Source of the DNA: CAZKGE01 sp964636405
Lineage (GTDB): Bacteria; Bacillota; Clostridia; Christensenellales; CAG-138
NCBI GenBank assembly: GCA_964636405.1
Contig: CAZWSI010000016.1
Coordinates: forward strand, 1-52,306
Reading direction: 5' to 3'
DNA length: 52,306 bases
In this document: piece after piece, positions 50,572 to 52,306 of the stretch
How positions within the stretch are numbered: position 1 is the first letter of the stretch
Layout: each line of letters starts with the position of its first letter
The notes under the pieces: model-generated
What the model was told of the DNA's origin: nothing
Databases searched by the model: none
Seen by the model: only the letters and a program-made list of their open reading frames with translations
Made by a program: the position numbers and the translations under genes

Positions 50572-51381
50572 ATGGCAATGGGATGGCAATACCTCTGGAT
50601 TCTGGCGGTCGTCGCGGCGGTGCTTTCCGCCGTGGGTTTCTACAAGTTCGTTTACTTTCTCTCCATCGGCTATGGCTTTGCCGTATCGGGCATAGGCGTG
50701 GCGCTCATGCTCCTTTTCGGCAAAAACATGCAGCTTGCGCACTATTTGCAGTGCATCCTGTTTATCGCCTACGGCCTGCGGCTTTCGGGCTTCCTGCTCT
50801 ACCGCGAGATCAAAAACGCGGCCTATCGCAAAACGCTCTCCGAGGCGACCACGGCTGAAAAGACCATGCCCATTTTTGTGAAGGCGTTTATCTGGCTTTG
50901 GGTCGCGGCGCTGTATGTGGCGCAGACCAGCCCCGTGTTCTACCGCCAGTACAACGGCGCGCGGGATACGCTGCTGCCCTGGATCGGCATTGGGCTCAGC
51001 GTGCTTGCGCTCGTGATCGAAACGCTTGCGGATTCGCAAAAAAGCGCCCAGAAGGCGAAAAACCCCAATATGGTCGCCACCGAGGGTTTGTACAGGATGG
51101 TGCGCTGCCCGAACTACTTTGGCGAGATCCTGTTTTGGACGGGCGTTTTCGTTGGCGGCCTTACGGCGCTGAATCACTGGGGCCAATGGCTCATTTCTGC
51201 GCTTGGCTATGTGGCCATCGTATTCATCATGTTCAACGGCGCGCAGCGCCTTGAAAAGCGGCAGATGGGGCGTTACGGCAAGCTGCCCGCATACGTCGCC
51301 TACGCGGACAAGACCCCCATCATCCTCCCGCTGCTGCCCATTTATCATCTGGCCAAGCCGGAGAAGGAGAGCAAAAAATGA
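50572..51381 (+). CDS. DUF1295 / steroid 5-alpha-reductase-like membrane protein
   Basis: The 269-aa protein has about seven membrane helices. The C-terminal third carries GLYRMVRCPNYFGEILFWTGVF, the pattern of the steroid 5-alpha-reductase/isoprenylcysteine methyltransferase superfamily (R-x-x-x-R-C-P-N-Y-x-G-E). In this superfamily it binds NADPH or S-adenosylmethionine at the membrane. Its substrate here is unknown, but a lipid-like or polycyclic compound is the usual kind. It overlaps the next gene by four bases. Confidence 0.7.
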   Translation: MAMGWQYLWILAVVAAVLSAVGFYKFVYFLSIGYGFAVSGIGVALMLLFGKNMQLAHYLQCILFIAYGLRLSGFLLYREIKNAAYRKTLSEATTAEKTMPIFVKAFIWLWVAALYVAQTSPVFYRQYNGARDTLLPWIGIGLSVLALVIETLADSQKSAQKAKNPNMVATEGLYRMVRCPNYFGEILFWTGVFVGGLTALNHWGQWLISALGYVAIVFIMFNGAQRLEKRQMGRYGKLPAYVAYADKTPIILPLLPIYHLAKPEKESKK

Positions 51382-52010
51382 CAGTAACGATGGCGCTTGT
51401 GGATTTCATCCCGGTTGTGCTCTTTGCCGCAACGGCGGTGCTGCTTATGCGCGACCTGTACAACAAAATGAGCAAGGGCGCGTTTGCGCTCTTTGCGGCT
51501 GGCACGTTCATGATTGCGACTGCGGGCGTGTATAAGGCGCTTTGGAAGCTGCTCTACGCGCTGAACGTGTGCGACTTTGTCGCGCTCAACAAGGTGTTTT
51601 TCCCCATGCAGACCACAGGCTTCGTGCTTGCGGCAGTGGCGCTGATTGCGCTGCTGACCGTTAAGCAGGGCAACACCGTGCACGCGGCGGCCGCCGCGCC
51701 CGCCGTATACGAAAGCAGCATGATTTTCGTAGTGCTTACGGTGCTCGGCACCCTTGGCCTGTGCGGAAGCCTGTGCGTGATAGCCAAGCGCGTGAAAAAG
51801 CCTCTTGCTATCGTCTTGTTTGCCGTCGCGTTCGTGTTCATGCTCGCCATGGGGTATCTTTCCTCGCGCGATTTTACGGAGGCATCCATGAACTGGATCG
51901 CGCAATTTACGAACATCGTCGCGCAAGGCGCGCTGCTTGCCGGCTCGGCGCTGCTGCACAAGGCGGGGCTTGCCGCGCCGGACGCGCTGCAGAAGGGAAC
52001 GAAGGCATGA
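51378..52010 (+). CDS. Hypothetical multi-pass membrane protein
   Basis: The 210-aa protein has about six membrane helices and no recognised domain. It starts MTVTMALVDFIPVVLFAATAV and has short loops. It overlaps the DUF1295 gene by four bases (ATGA) and the following gene starts at 52007 inside its stop region, so the three are translationally linked. Role: unknown, perhaps an electron-transfer or transport partner. Confidence 0.6.
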   Translation: MTVTMALVDFIPVVLFAATAVLLMRDLYNKMSKGAFALFAAGTFMIATAGVYKALWKLLYALNVCDFVALNKVFFPMQTTGFVLAAVALIALLTVKQGNTVHAAAAAPAVYESSMIFVVLTVLGTLGLCGSLCVIAKRVKKPLAIVLFAVAFVFMLAMGYLSSRDFTEASMNWIAQFTNIVAQGALLAGSALLHKAGLAAPDALQKGTKA

Positions 52011-52254
52011 TGCGCGCGGCTTTGCAAAAGCTTTCAGAGCGCTTCCCGCTTACAAAGCGCGACGCAGGCGAATACGCAAGCTTTAAGGCCTCGCCGCTTT
52101 CGGTCAAGCTGGACTGGTACGAGGCGGAGGGGCTGGGAAACGTTTCCCTCCTGCACGGCACGGCCATGGCGGGCCTCATGCAAATGGACACGCTTGTAAT
52201 CAACCCCACTTGCCGTGATTTGCCGCTGTTTTCGTACGACTATATCTCGGCCAT
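52007..52254 (+). pseudogene. Truncated paralog of the 48984 protein
   Basis: About 82 residues remain. The part FPLTKRDAGEYASFKASPLSVKL...EAEGLGNVSLLHGTAMAGLMQMDTLVINPTCRDLPLFSYDYISA aligns with FPLTELPAGGYASMRSPRLLPVL...AAEGLGNLFTMYTRGMGGLMQLATLVC in the gene at 48984, so they are paralogs. At about 52254 the homology ends abruptly and the frame hits TAG at 52274-52276. DLPLFSYDYI resembles the LPMFGCDLV region of bilin reductases. The break coincides with a piece of transposase on the other strand. It overlaps the preceding gene. Confidence 0.6.
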
Positions 52255-52306
52255 ACCGACAATAGCGCCGTCATAGCAGTCCAGCGTTGCAGCCAGGTAT
52301 AACTTT
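52255..52306 (-). mobile_element. Fragment of an IS3-family transposase, cut by window end
   Basis: On the minus strand the last 51 bases (52305-52255) encode KLYLAATLDCYDGAIVG, a stretch of the rve integrase core near the catalytic Asp (typical pattern DGKLYLAAVLDCFDGSIVGW) of IS3-type OrfB. It stops matching at 52255, where the truncated host gene begins. The rest of the element is beyond the window. Confidence 0.7.

Noticed and set aside
1..52306. CRISPR array, tRNA or rRNA genes
   Set aside because: I found no regularly spaced repeats, no tRNA-like folds apart from tmRNA and no rRNA sequence.

Overview
The window comes from a GC-rich Gram-positive anaerobe of the Clostridia type. This is inferred from several things: a tmRNA of Bacillus/Clostridium form with resume codon GGC, an infC-rpmI-rplT operon with an L20-type leader, a cdaA-cdaR pair, strong Shine-Dalgarno sites before most genes, an ECF-type S component, and a short (483 aa) prolyl-tRNA synthetase. 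Coding density is high. There are many long antisense open frames, which are compositional shadows of real genes.

Layout: 48-12869 (minus strand) is a housekeeping block. Read in its own direction it holds a small membrane protein, ruvC-ruvA-ruvB, a coiled-coil protein with a long Pro/Glu/Ala tail, proS, an ECF S component, pgk, tpiA, gpmI, secG, smpB, lysA, a decayed sugar-phosphate isomerase and ssrA (tmRNA). The usual Firmicutes neighbours eno and rnr are absent from the pgk-tpi-gpmI-secG-smpB-ssrA series, and lysA plus the pseudogene separate smpB from ssrA. 12965-15990 (minus) has a tandem OB-fold protein, glutamine-dependent NAD synthetase and a zinc-ribbon membrane protein interrupted by an in-frame TGA. 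16213-26533 (plus) has an ABC exporter, a small unknown protein, the c-di-AMP synthase pair cdaA-cdaR, an FAD-dependent oxidoreductase and two tandem membrane-anchored beta-propeller paralogs.

26530-39193 is a carbohydrate island organised around an AraC-type regulator at 33248. Leftward run a GPH/MFS transporter, a PHP-domain metallohydrolase, a GH38 alpha-mannosidase and a PfkB sugar kinase. Rightward run the regulator, a second GPH/MFS transporter, a GH4 glycosidase, a second PfkB kinase and a MATE transporter. The arrangement suggests uptake and breakdown of mannosides and other glycosides, with kinases feeding glycolysis.

39354-46284 mixes a metallo-beta-lactamase-fold hydrolase, two unrelated-looking glycerophosphodiesterases, rpmB, a TrmH-type rRNA methyltransferase, the infC operon with a probable AUC start codon, and an MFS transporter. 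46326-47068 holds two small divergent genes of unknown function. They are followed by a 149-bp palindromic element with nested hairpins, possibly a MITE or structured RNA.

47435-52254 is a tightly packed gene set of uncharacterised redox and membrane proteins behind a TetR regulator, whose promoter overlaps a perfect 17+17 bp palindrome. It contains a flavin-reductase-like protein, two paralogs that weakly resemble ferredoxin-dependent bilin reductases, an NmrA-like reductase, a DUF1295/steroid-reductase-like membrane protein and another membrane protein. This is the best candidate for an undescribed pathway. The last gene is cut off at about 52254 by a fragment of an IS3-family transposase on the opposite strand, which is either a real rearrangement or a chimeric contig end.
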